DNA of 64,000 nt from Hypholoma sublateritium FD-334 SS-4. Its lineage: Eukaryota; Basidiomycota; Agaricomycetes; Agaricales; Strophariaceae. The DNA lies in the NCBI GenBank assembly GCA_000827495.1, contig KN817566.1:62001-126000 (forward strand). Reading direction: 5' to 3'. Below are positions 46,081-56,038 of the stretch, one piece after another; position 1 is the stretch's first letter; each line of letters opens with the position of its first letter. Made by a program: the position numbers and the translations under genes. The notes beneath the pieces are model-generated. The model was not told the DNA's origin, did not search any database, and saw only the letters and a list, made by a program, of their open reading frames with translations.

Positions 46081-48559
46081 TCATTCAGTGTCGTAAGTAT
46101 ATTCGAGGCGGCGAACATGGTTGGAAATGTGGCGACGGTGCTGTTCCAATGCTCTGCGGTTCTTCTTTGACATACACGTCTTGCTACCCCCCGAAGCTGG
46201 AGAGGACAGTGAGCCTCCACTGGCGGGTGAACCAATGGCGCTTGGTCGTGTTGCGGGTGGAGCAATCGATGAGGAAGCGGGTGCAGCAACGGACGCGGAC
46301 GCAGGTGCGGCGATCGACGCAGAAGCGGGCGCAGCAGCCGAAGAAGCGGGCGCAGCGATCGACGTAGATGCGCGTGCAGCGCTGGAAGTGCTCACACTCA
46401 GAATATGTGCGCTGGAAGTAGAAGGAGAAGAGGAGCCGCTAATTGTTGGAATGCCAGTCGAGGACGTGATGAAGGACGAGGTGGCGGATGCCGTGGCTGT
46501 TGCTGCCTTCGTGGTCGCGGAAGCCGAGTGGGAGGAAGCCGCCGCAGCACTGGATACAACTGCGGAAGTTGCAGCAGCAGCGGATGTCGCCGCAGCTGAA
46601 GATCGCACAGCTGAGGTGGTAGGGACAACAGTTGGTGCGGCCGAAGTGGTGACGGCCGAAGTTGCTCCCGCTGCGTTGGTCTGGCCAGGAACAACGATTG
46701 TACCGGTGGCCGTCGGTGTTCCAGTCGTGTACACGAAAATGGGAGAAAGCAGAGCGGGCGTCGAGTCAGCGGTAAACTGGGTGGCCTGCTTGCCTTCGGG
46801 CTGCACGGGGTTGTTCCCAGGAAGTTTTAGGAGAGTCCCGGTTGCTTTCAACCAGACAAATATATTAGATTCCCATTGATTGGATTCGATGATTTGAGAC
46901 TCACTCTGTTCATCTATAGCATCTGTGATATAGCAGTTCTTGCCTTGGTTCATGTCAAAGATACCTGCATCGACACAGCATGTGGGCTAACGGAGGTCAT
47001 TGAGCTTTTACATGTCAAATAGGAACAAGACACCTGAAACTTACATCACCGAATTCATTGCAGTGACATTCGTCGACGGCCTTCTGAAGGACACCCGCGT
47101 CCCATCCATTTATGAAGTCTTTGGGGGAAACAAGTAAATAGCCACTCTGGATAGATCAAGTGGATACACTTACCAGCATGGTATCCGTACCCAGTGGGGT
47201 CACCGAAAGAGTACCTAATTGACATACAGATTAATATGCTTTCTAGTCTCGGAAGTCGACCTGCGTACACAAAGGGCTGGGTCGAGTTCATGGCCTGCGA
47301 TCTGACGCTGTCGAAGTCGTTTGATGCCCAATATACCTCCATGAAGATACGGGGAATGACCACCGGGAAATTGGGGTCACTGCAAGAACCAGTGTCGGGT
47401 CCCGTCGATAGGAAAGCTACATGCGATTTGTGATCAGCAGAATCGAGGTTCTACAAATATATCTGATGAGTAAGGTATCCTGAGGGAGAAGACAACAGTA
47501 AACACCTTCCCATCCCAGCAGCTCGGGAAATTCTGTAAGAAATTAGTAAATCATTGTAGCATATATTCACATTTCTCTTACAATCTGAGCGCGGATACCA
47601 GAGGGGCAACTTCCGGACGGAATTTCGTTGAACTTGGTCGAAACGCCGTTGAAATCCAGGCACAGGAAGGTGATAGCCTGTTGCGCGTGGCTCGATGCAT
47701 TATAGGTCCGGAGGGTAGGGTCGCCTATTCCGTACAAAAAAAAAAGTGTGCGTCAAGGGATAGTTATCATACATCCGAAGATAACACTGACCACTCAGCA
47801 TGCGGAACTATTAGCCAATGAGATCATCAATGACCCGCGGAAAGATAAATCATAAAAATCAAAACTGACATCGTCAGGGAACGCGGTGGTTGTCCCCGGA
47901 GTATCGTCGAACAGATAATCTAATTGGTACGTCAAGTCTCAGTATCGGACATGCGATCTCAGAATAAAAAAATTACAGCTGTATAAGAGAGAGTATTGTT
48001 AGCATACAATCAACAAATACGTGGGAAGATGAAAATACGAACATGACGGCTCCACCGTCGAGGCTCGTGAAGCTCCCGTTGCTCCACCTGTTCATCAATT
48101 TCAGCAAAGATTGTCCGAAGCGACGCATATATGTGCTCACTGGAAATAAAGATGCTGCGGTAAGAATGCATCAGTCGATCACTCAAAAAATATATCGGGC
48201 CAAGATAACATACGGGATACCAGTAGTTGGACTTGTCCTGAGGAATTGGAATCGACGAGCATTCGCTCTGGCGTAAGTAAGAAGTATTGGTGGTGAGTCT
48301 GAAGTTGCTGCCACCGAGGACTAGACCGCTATTAATTAGCCGTATTTGGCTGCCAGGGGTTCGATGTGTACCTGAGTGGACATGGCCGGAGACCTTGCCA
48401 GGAGAGACGACGGGATCCATCCGCTCAGTGGTGAGAACGTTCTCTGCTCCCGAAGTCAGAAAATATTGTGCGCATACAAGAGGCGCACTTGCCGGCACCC
48501 ATCAGCCAATACGCGTGGGCCGAGGAGGCCACGGCGGCCAGAGTCAACAAAAGCTGCAT
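46081..48559 (-). CDS. Secreted DUF1996-domain protein with Ser/Ala-rich tail
   Basis: Fifteen exons: 48493-48559, 48372-48443, 48214-48320, 48141-48154, 48043-48087, 47977-47978, 47870-47919, 47792-47807, 47582-47724, 47506-47532, 47269-47450, 47174-47214, 47050-47118, 46905-46964 and 46081-46844; 552 aa in one frame. Signal peptide MQLLLTLAAVASSAHA. DUF1996 spans about 20-300 with RMDPVVSPGKVSGHVHS, DKSNYWYPHLYFQ, FTSLDGGAV, YYLFDDTPGTTTAFPDDFRM, CPSGIRAQINFPSCWDGK, SHVAFLS and FGDPTGYGYHADFINGWD. A long Ser/Ala/Thr linker (likely O-glycosylated) follows, then a basic end (CMSKKNRRALEQHRRH). The family is secreted by basidiomycetes; a wall or carbohydrate link is suspected but not established. 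Intron 1 has a GC donor (GCAAGT). Exons of 2, 14 and 16 nt are exceptional. Confidence 0.85.
47977..47978 (-). other. Predicted 2-nt microexon (CT) of the DUF1996 gene
   Basis: Lies between intron 47979-48042 (GTTCGT donor, GCTAACA branch site, long pyrimidine tract, TATACAG acceptor) and intron 47920-47976 (GTAATT donor, CTTGAC branch site, AATTAG acceptor). With these two bases the junction reads GGAVIYYLFDD, matching the family; without them the next exon is out of frame. No single-intron alternative keeps both the GGAV and YYLFDD segments. Confidence 0.6.
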
Positions 48560-51500
48560 TGGAGAGAGCGAGCGTGCTGTGTAAAAGACTGAGGGACCAG
48601 CTGAAAAATCGCTGGGAATGGAGGTCGTTATAAAGGGGGGAGAAGGAGAAGGTAATGGAAAGAGACAAGAAGCGGACGAGGCGTACTTGACTTTCTTCCT
48701 CTTCTTTTCCCTCAAACTTTGCCGCTGTTTGGCCCTTCCCAATATGGACCGCGAAATCACCCCTCCTCCAGCGCCAAATGACATCCGTGGAACTGGCCCG
48801 CCTATAATTGGCCATCAATGCAATCACCCTTGCCCCTTGTAACCATCGCAGTTGCGTTTCTGCTACTTATCTGCCCACCAGCTCATCTTCGAAAGTCCAG
48901 GAAGAATGTCGACCCATTACTTCCTTATGAATTCATTTATGATTTATCGCCTGCATATGCAATTTTTTCATTCAGACCGCTTGCTGCTTTCGACCCGTGA
49001 GGGATAAAAATAACATCGACGTCCTGATCCTTAATTAAATAGCCAGCGTATCACACAATCACCTTCATTCACCGGTCCAAACGCGAAAAAAAAAATGTTG
49101 GGCGCCACGGCATGACCATATCCGGGTGGAAAGTTAACGATAACTCCGATGATCCAGTATGTATTAGAGTCAACGACTTTTCAGCGATGCTTGTGCAGAG
49201 ATTTCAGTATATGTATTATATATCATCACAAGGCTTGACACATTCCAGCGCCTTAATGAAAAGCCCGTCTGACATGGGAAAACCAACGAGAACAAAGCAT
49301 TGTTGAAGTCAACCTGCACCTAGCCAGCCTCAACGCAGCATTCGACGGGAATAAAGATTTGGACAGATCAACGTGCGCAACTGATCGTTTCCTAGAGAGC
49401 TCGCATTTATCACATTCCGTGCGGTAGCCGCTTTGCCTTCATACATGTTATACTTATCCCCGCCATAAATTTATGTCTTTCCAACAGAATACCCAGATGA
49501 ATTCTGTTTGAATTGTGCGTGCAAAGTGGCCCTCCTTGTATTGACATTATGCACCAGATAGTAAGGGGCACACCAATCAAAGAAGTCGCTACACCTTGAT
49601 AAGTCTTTTTGTACCACTTCGCGATGGTAAATTACAGTGCGAGACAGCAGAAGCCACCAAAGCCAATCTTGTGGAACACGCCGCTCGTCAAGGAACGTCC
49701 ACCGGAACACGGTGGTCTATCGCAAGCGACGCAGGCACAGAACATGACGCTCAGCGCCCATGCGCCAGGCTGAATAGAATATCACCTCGTCCCGGCTTAG
49801 GTTCTCGAAAACAAAACGGGTTTACAGTCACACCAATCGATGCCCACAAGCTTGACACAGAACTCCGGACCCGTCTCCTGCGATGCAAGCACGCAGAGTG
49901 GCGGCGGCGCCGCTTCCAGACCCTTCACGGCGGCGGCATACCCTGCGATTAGGCCTTATGTTGCTTCCCACCTGATATGCAGCACAGAACCACGCTGAAA
50001 ATCCCTCAAACAAGATACGAGGATCAGCCCCATCACCAGGGAGTATTGCGCCGAGAACCAGTTGATGTTGATGGTTTAGTGTGCCACGGGAAGCATGACC
50101 ACTGAGGAAGCGCAGAGTTACGGGCGATAAGTGAGCATGAGTATGGAGCTGGCGCTGCGTCATGCGCTGATATGAGCAGGGTAGCATCGACCAGCCGGCG
50201 ACACGGGTATTCCGACGACAGCGGCGCGCGCATAGGCTGGATGCCGTCGAATAGAATGTCAATTTATCGTCGATACAACGCCCCATGCCAGCCCATGCCC
50301 CCGCTGCGCATACGAATCGCAGCGGCCGTGTGTTCAAACTGGAAAGGACCCGCCTCGCGACTGCATCACCGAGTATCATCTCCATTCAGGCGTTTCCGCG
50401 AGTGCGTGAATCGAGGCGATCAGCAGCGCAGGCGATCATGTATCAACAGCGTTTCCGCGTCTAGACGATATCTGCACATATGTGTGCCGCGTATCTAGCG
50501 GTATCAGTGATGCGTCCGGGAGCTCCTATGTGGACATCTGGGCCTCGGCTTCCAAGTAACTCCCCACCGCAGAATGTACGCAGGTGAACTTCCGAGTCCA
50601 TTAGCGCATGCGTATGGAACTGCCACTACGGATGCGCACCGGGTCCGGCCCGCAGCACTCTATGCAGCACACCCCGCACCCAGGCTGACACCCCGCGCGC
50701 AGGCCACACGTCGAGTCACAAACCTAAAGCCCTTCGAGAACGCAAACCTAGAAACCCAAGAAGCCGCGAGAAGGAAAGCATGTACCCAGGAGGCCGGTGC
50801 GTGCAGCCTGCGGTCCACCGATAAGTCGTAGCACGCTGGCCCACCCACCCACCTCCCACGGACGCGCAGAGTGGCCGGGCTGGAGTTTGCATCAGACGCC
50901 CTAGTGCCCCGAGGACTCAGGACAGATGACCAGGAGGCCGGCGATCCGAGTCGACCCGCGGCGGCGCAGTCAGTCCAAGGCGACTAAACTAGGACACCGT
51001 GTTCCCGATGCTGGCGCGCACGGCTTCCTCGCAATCGCGATGTGCGCCCGCATTCGCGCCGCCATCGACTCGAGCACCGTTCCGCGCTGAGCGCGCGCAG
51101 TCTGCAGAAGCCGCGCGCTAGCACCTTGCGGCGCACGGACGGGAACGGCCCGGCTGCGGGGCGGGGCGTCATCGTCAGTGGCGCGGAAGTTGAGTTCAAG
51201 GGGAGCCGACAGAGAAGCACCCTCCCCGATGCACCGCCACGCCCCCAAGATTCGCCACTGGTCGGCCAAATTGGCGCCCAACGATCTGTGTAGAATTCCC
51301 CGCGCCCAAGGGGTGAGCTAGCTCGCGCGAAGAAGAGTCATTTGGCCGGTGTTTTGATGCAGTTGCATCTGCGCAAACAGGGCGAAGAAGCAGGGGCGAG
51401 TAACGGCGAGCAGTAATATGAACATTCGAGATAGCGGATAGAGAGAGATAAGATAGTGGGGAAGCGATCCTCCGAGTCTAGGTCTGTCAGTCACGTCGAA

Positions 51501-52941
51501 TGCATCGTCGAACATCGCGATGCGCATCATGCCAGGATGTTGCCTATGGCCTTGAAATGCGGATTTCCAGTGCATTTGTCACTTTCGTGCGGAGGATCTG
51601 CATGGCGTTCGACGGAAAGAGCGGTGTTGGCATTCGAGAAATACAACATGGTCAATATCGAAGATGTTGGCGCTGTAGGATGCCTCCAGACCGCCCGTCC
51701 ACTACGTGTCCATTCCAAATTACTTTCTGCACTCACCACCGTGTTGAAGGCAATCCCAAGGCCCACATATTAAACGCTTCAACGTTCTCGCACGTAACAC
51801 GAATTCTGTTGTATGCATTGCTCGGCTGCCACAAGGGTTCGCAACGTCATATAGAATCGAGTCTTGTCCAAATTTCGTCTGATCCTTTCTCGTGCTCCTT
51901 CAATGGGAATAGACGTTGCAAGGGAGTCAACCCCCATAAACCCTGCGAACGTAATGCCCCACTATCTTCCAAGCAGAGCGACGTGCCTTCGGCGTTTCCT
52001 TCGCCTGAGAATTCGCTGACACAAACGACGCTATAGTCGCATTATCGCCATCGCCCACAGCAGCCGGCGACGGCATTGCGATACAAGCAGCGCTGTACAA
52101 CGCCAGGAACCGCGAGCGGGACCGAAATAAACAGAGCAGCCAGGCATCACTTCGCCAGGATGAGTAACAGTGACATGCGAGAACAGGCAGGCTTGAGGCT
52201 GCTTCGGATAAGCAGCTGATTTAGGTCCGAACATGTGTCAGATAGTTGGATTAACGTCACCAGTACTTGCAGCAGAGTGCACATACACAGTCGCAGCGCA
52301 TCGCATCGCATCGCACGTAGAGCAATAAAATAGAATGCGGGTCTTCGGGTTATTGAGAAGATAAAGATGGAGAAGGTGGAGTCCCTGTCACGGATTGATC
52401 GTCTTTGGAAACGGGTGGCAGGGGATTTCTGCCTTGCTAAAAAGTTGGCTCGTGGTGGGTGTCCACCTGGCTATGGGGTGGGTGTTATGTTCTGATGGGA
52501 ATCGAAGAACATGCGACATCAGCCTGGAGGTATTTCATTATTTGACTCGAAGCCACAGGAGTTGGGCATTACTGTAGAGCACTTGAGAATGAAGGGAATG
52601 ATAGTGTGAAGTTCCCCCAACGCGAGCGACGACGAGTACAGTTTGCAGGGTAGCCGCCTTTTTTTCTTGAAATGTCTTTTAGACCTAGTTCAGCTGTGTA
52701 GCTTGACGAGCACGATATGACATGTCGAAGGTTTAAGACAGGGGAAAACTGTGACATACACCAGAGTAATGTTGAGATCTGTAGTTGGAAAGATACGAGA
52801 CAGAAAGCTGAGATGACGGAGGAATGGTTGAACATGCGAAATCATGTATGACTCGAACGGCGTAGCTTGCACATCGATGATACAGCGAGACTGGTAAAAG
52901 CCAAAAAGGAGGCAAAAACGAGTTGCTGCGAAGTTTGAATG
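48560..52941. other. 4.4 kb gene-poor region
   Basis: Between the starts/ends of the DUF1996 and ICT1-like genes. GC content is uneven, with a GC-richer patch at about 50.6-51.3 kb. A minus-strand stretch at about 51.65-52.08 kb has a protein-like look (MPSPAAVGDGDNATIASF; later SDEIWTRLDSI) but breaks at a stop and matches nothing I know. No intact gene or transposon recognised. Confidence 0.5.
52297..52315 (+). repeat. CGCAT pentamer repeat
   Basis: About three and a half copies of CGCAT in tandem. A short simple repeat in the gene-poor stretch; no role visible. Confidence 0.7.
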
Positions 52942-53755
52942 CTAAAAATCGAGCCCGCGCTTATTGCTGCTTCGTGCGTGCTTGATACTGCTTCTGTGTA
53001 TTTTGTCCATTTTCCGACGTTCTCTTTCAACCTTCATGAGCTCTTGGACCTTCTTCTTTTGCTCAGCAGTGGGTCCGTGCTTGATGGACTTGGATGCTGC
53101 AGACAGGATCAAAGCGTGGAGCTATACGAGACAAATGAATACGGCACGGTGAACTGGCACGCTCAAGTTTAGCGAACCTTTTCCAAGCACTCATTAATAT
53201 TTTGCAACTGCGAGCGATGGACAGTTGAGGTAACAAGGATTGAATGTGTCGATGCGACATAATGAGTCTGCGAATAGATAAATCTCTTTGAACAAGGATG
53301 GATGATTGATGTACCAACGTCTTTGGCAAGATTCGGTACAGCCCATTGCGGAATCCAGGACTGATGAAGAGGACAATGCAATGTTGCCTTAGTGTTAACC
53401 TTGTTGACATTCTGTAGACGATACTCAGTGGCAGAAAATGTAAGACCGAGGTGAGACGCGCCTGCCCTCCGGGACCAGAGCTCCTCGAGAAAGAGAGCTC
53501 TACCATGTCCCGGGATATTCCTGTAGGTACCTCACTAAACGCCTTCACCCATGCCGACGCAGCGGCGTTTTCTTGTTCGGTATGCAGCTCGGAGAATGCT
53601 GGTGGGGTTGGCAGAGGAGGCGGGGTTGGATTAGGAGGTATGGTTGGGGCTGTATGCATATAACGACTGCATGGCAGGGCCGTCAACCTCCTTGAGGCGA
53701 TTGGACGTATTCTTGTCAACACTAAGAACTTGAACATCGTGTTGAACGGTTTCAA
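52942..53755 (-). CDS. ICT1-like mitochondrial peptidyl-tRNA hydrolase (RF-1 domain)
   Basis: Exons 53462-53755, 53319-53411, 53178-53267 and 52942-53121, 218 aa (200-212 if a later Met is used; MFKFLVLTRIRP at 53737 is equally good). The N-terminus is Arg/Ser/Leu-rich without acids, as in mitochondrial presequences, followed by a Pro-rich linker. The catalytic loop SRSSGPGGQNVNKVNTKA carries the GGQ that drives ester hydrolysis of peptidyl-tRNA; the lysine-rich helical tail (EQKKKVQELMKVERERRK) resembles the ribosome-docking tail of ICT1/YaeJ. It should rescue stalled mitochondrial ribosomes or be the mitoribosomal MRPL58-type subunit. Intron 1 splits GGQ from NVNKV and needs a GC donor (GCGCGT). 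Divergent from the hydrolase at 53861, 105 bp away. Confidence 0.88.
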
Positions 53756-53860
53756 GAGCCCATTCGAGGTGGCAATTGAGCGTCGGGAGCAAGTGGCAGG
53801 TTTGTTTGGTCCGCTGTTATTTCGCGTAGTTTATCGAACTTCGAGTCTCGACCACCACAA
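53756..53860. promoter_or_regulatory. Short bidirectional promoter
   Basis: Only 105 bp separate the start codons of two divergent genes whose products are both probably mitochondrial. Any promoter here must serve both or overlap. No TATA-like box stands out. Confidence 0.6.
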
Positions 53861-55121
53861 ATGGCCAGCCTTTCCCTTCTCAGTCCTTGTCGACAATGGG
53901 CGAGACAGCATATCCCTAGAACGTATCTGACAGCGCGCTCATTATCGAGAACACACGGCCACATATCCTCCCATGATGCGGTCGACCTATCCTACACGTC
54001 ATATATCCCGGAAGATGGCAATGAGACGGACAAACCTCTAGTCATTTTACATGGACTCTTGTGAGTCTTATCGCTATTCAATACAGTATTGGGGATCACA
54101 TTATCGTTAAAAGTGGCTCTAAACGTAATTGGGGCTCTCTCTGCAAGGCCTTGCATCGCGATATGCCTCAGCGTCCAATATATGCTGTCGATCTACGGAA
54201 TCATGGCACCTCCCCTCATGTAACGCCTATGACTTACGAGGCAATGGCGTCAGATGTGCACAAGTTCATCGAGGACAAGAAATTGAAAGGTGTAGCGTTG
54301 TTGGGACATTCAATGTAAGTCAAACAAATTCATTTTGAGCATGTCACTCAGCGATCGCTACAGGGGAGGCAAAGCTGCCATGACCTATGCCCTTTCCACG
54401 AAAACTTTGAATATATCATCTGATAGACTCTCTCAACTCATCGTAGTGGATATAGCCCCCTCAATAGGCAAGCTATCGAGCGAATTTATATCGTATGTCT
54501 CGGCCATGCAAGAAATCGAAGCATTACCACCAGGCGTCATCAAAACTCGCACCGACGCTGACAATAAATTGAAGGCCTATGAATCAGTATGCTTCTCTAT
54601 ATCGATAGCGTTTCTTGGTAATTAACGGGAAAGTCAGGATCTTTCCGTTCGCCAATTCCTTCTCACCAATCTGCAACTACCAAGTCATTTGCGAACAACG
54701 AGCCATCACGATGGGGCCCCTGATAAGGCGAAGTTTATAGTGCCTTTGAACATCTTGGCACACTCAATTGAGGCGCTTGGATCATTTCCGTATGAATACA
54801 ACATCTTGGAAAAAACAGCAACAACGACTTGGGATGGTCCAACACTAGTGCTGAAGGGGACGAAGAGCGCGTACGTACAGTACGCTTTTAGTCGGAGACC
54901 ATTCCATTAATCTTCCGCTACTAGGTACATCAATCACAAGAACATACCTACTTTGCAAGCATTCTTCCCTAACATGCAGCTCGAAGAGCTAGATACAGGA
55001 CACTGGGGTGAGTCTTATGACCTCCAGAAATACATTGCTCGCCTACAATTATTTGCCAGTGCACGCGGAAAAACCCGCCGAATTCCGCAAACTTGTGGTA
55101 GAATTCCTGAACGCGATTTAG
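53861..55121 (+). CDS. ABHD11-like mitochondrial alpha/beta hydrolase
   Basis: Exons 53861-54060, 54114-54314, 54364-54586, 54638-54870, 54925-55007 and 55060-55121, 333 aa. The N-terminus is Arg/Ser-rich (CRQWARQHIPRTYLTARSLSR), fitting a mitochondrial targeting peptide. Core motifs: PLVILHGLFGSKRNW (HG oxyanion), YAVDLRNHGTSPH, GHSMGGKAAM (nucleophile Ser across intron 2), LIVVDIAP, PTLVLKGTKSAYI and the catalytic His in DTGHWVHAEKP. This is the layout of human ABHD11 and yeast IMO32-type proteins, which act in the mitochondrial matrix; the exact substrate here is unknown. Length and order are typical. Shares a very short promoter region with the ICT1-like gene. Confidence 0.88.
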
Positions 55122-55270
55122 ACACGTTCAAATGCATTTAGACGGACTACTTAGTCCAAACTTCAAAGTGTTCGAGTTTTGTTGGCGTGTTTTGTTGGTG
55201 TTTTGTTTCAGGTCATCAACAAGTACAACATCGTCTGACACTATCATGCCTCGTAAGCGAAGTCCGATGT

Positions 55271-55372
55271 GCCCGCCTAGCTCAATCGGATAGAGCGTCA
55301 GACTTTTAAGACTGTCTGAACTAAGGCGTCCAAGGCATCTGAAGGCTGCGAGTTCGACCCTCGCGGTGGGCT
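55271..55372 (+). tRNA. tRNA-Lys (anticodon TTT) with a 28-nt intron
   Basis: Acceptor stem GCCCGCC/GGTGGGC (one G-T pair), D arm GCTC...GAGC, anticodon stem TCAGA/TCTGA with loop CTTTTAA, and T arm GCGAG-TTCGACC-CTCGC. The intron (55309-55336) sits in the standard place one base 3' of the anticodon. A T run at 55382-55386 is a likely Pol III stop. The A and B boxes are internal. Confidence 0.92.
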
Positions 55373-56038
55373 ATCAGGAACTTTTTCTATCTCGTTATTA
55401 CAGGTCTGCTTTTTAAATTTTAACTGAACAGTGAAGTTTCAATTTCCTCGACAGTTGCTACAGCCTACCACTGCCAGTGAGGTCCGTAGAGTATTCTTTT
55501 TTTCTTCTTTTTCTATTACATATCTGACAAAGATCCGATAGTTGTCAGAAAGATGTATGTTCACATGTCTTACTAGAGTTTTGTATTTTAATATGCCCTG
55601 CCGCCCGCCGGCGCTCCATATTCAAGGAGGTGCGCGCTCTGCTACCCTTTCATTTATCTTTACTAATTTGACAAGGGAATCTCAAGCGCCAAGTATAGTG
55701 ACATGCCGCAATTGCCCATGTCAATAGCCTGTGAGAGATCTTTGATCATGAGACTCAAATAAGTCTCCATGATGGCCCCTGTGTACGCTGAGAACCTTTG
55801 ATAGTGTAGATTCGCGCCGATTATCCTATCGTTCAACCAGTTAAATGCAATGGCATGTAGGTCGCGTGGACAAGCTGAACTAGCCTGTGACAGGCCGCGG
55901 TGCGATAAAGGATATAGAAGCTTGGAGGCTGAAGTCTGAAGCGCTGAAGCGTCTTCCAAAAATCGGCGGATCTCATTAGGTCGGACTACTTATTCCTCGA
56001 CTTTTCCCAGAACCTGATTCACACAATTCATATCAAAG
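55373..56038. other. Intergenic, no gene seen
   Basis: About 670 bp between the tRNA and the monooxygenase: Pol III terminator at the left, monooxygenase promoter at the right. No other coding or RNA signal. Confidence 0.6.

Noticed and set aside
46121..46879. A 252-codon Ala/Glu/Val-rich plus-strand frame opposite the DUF1996 gene
   Set aside because: It mirrors the Ser/Ala/Thr-rich tail; the minus strand continues a recognised domain in phase across many introns.
49828..50385. A 185-codon minus-strand frame
   Set aside because: Cys/Arg-rich, no known motif, no splice partners, and no change of composition at its borders.
51500..52080. Possible gene: plus-strand 178-codon frame and minus-strand protein-like text
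   Set aside because: The plus frame has no motif. The minus text needs a weak GTTTAT donor and then meets a stop; no family recognised, so not called as a gene.
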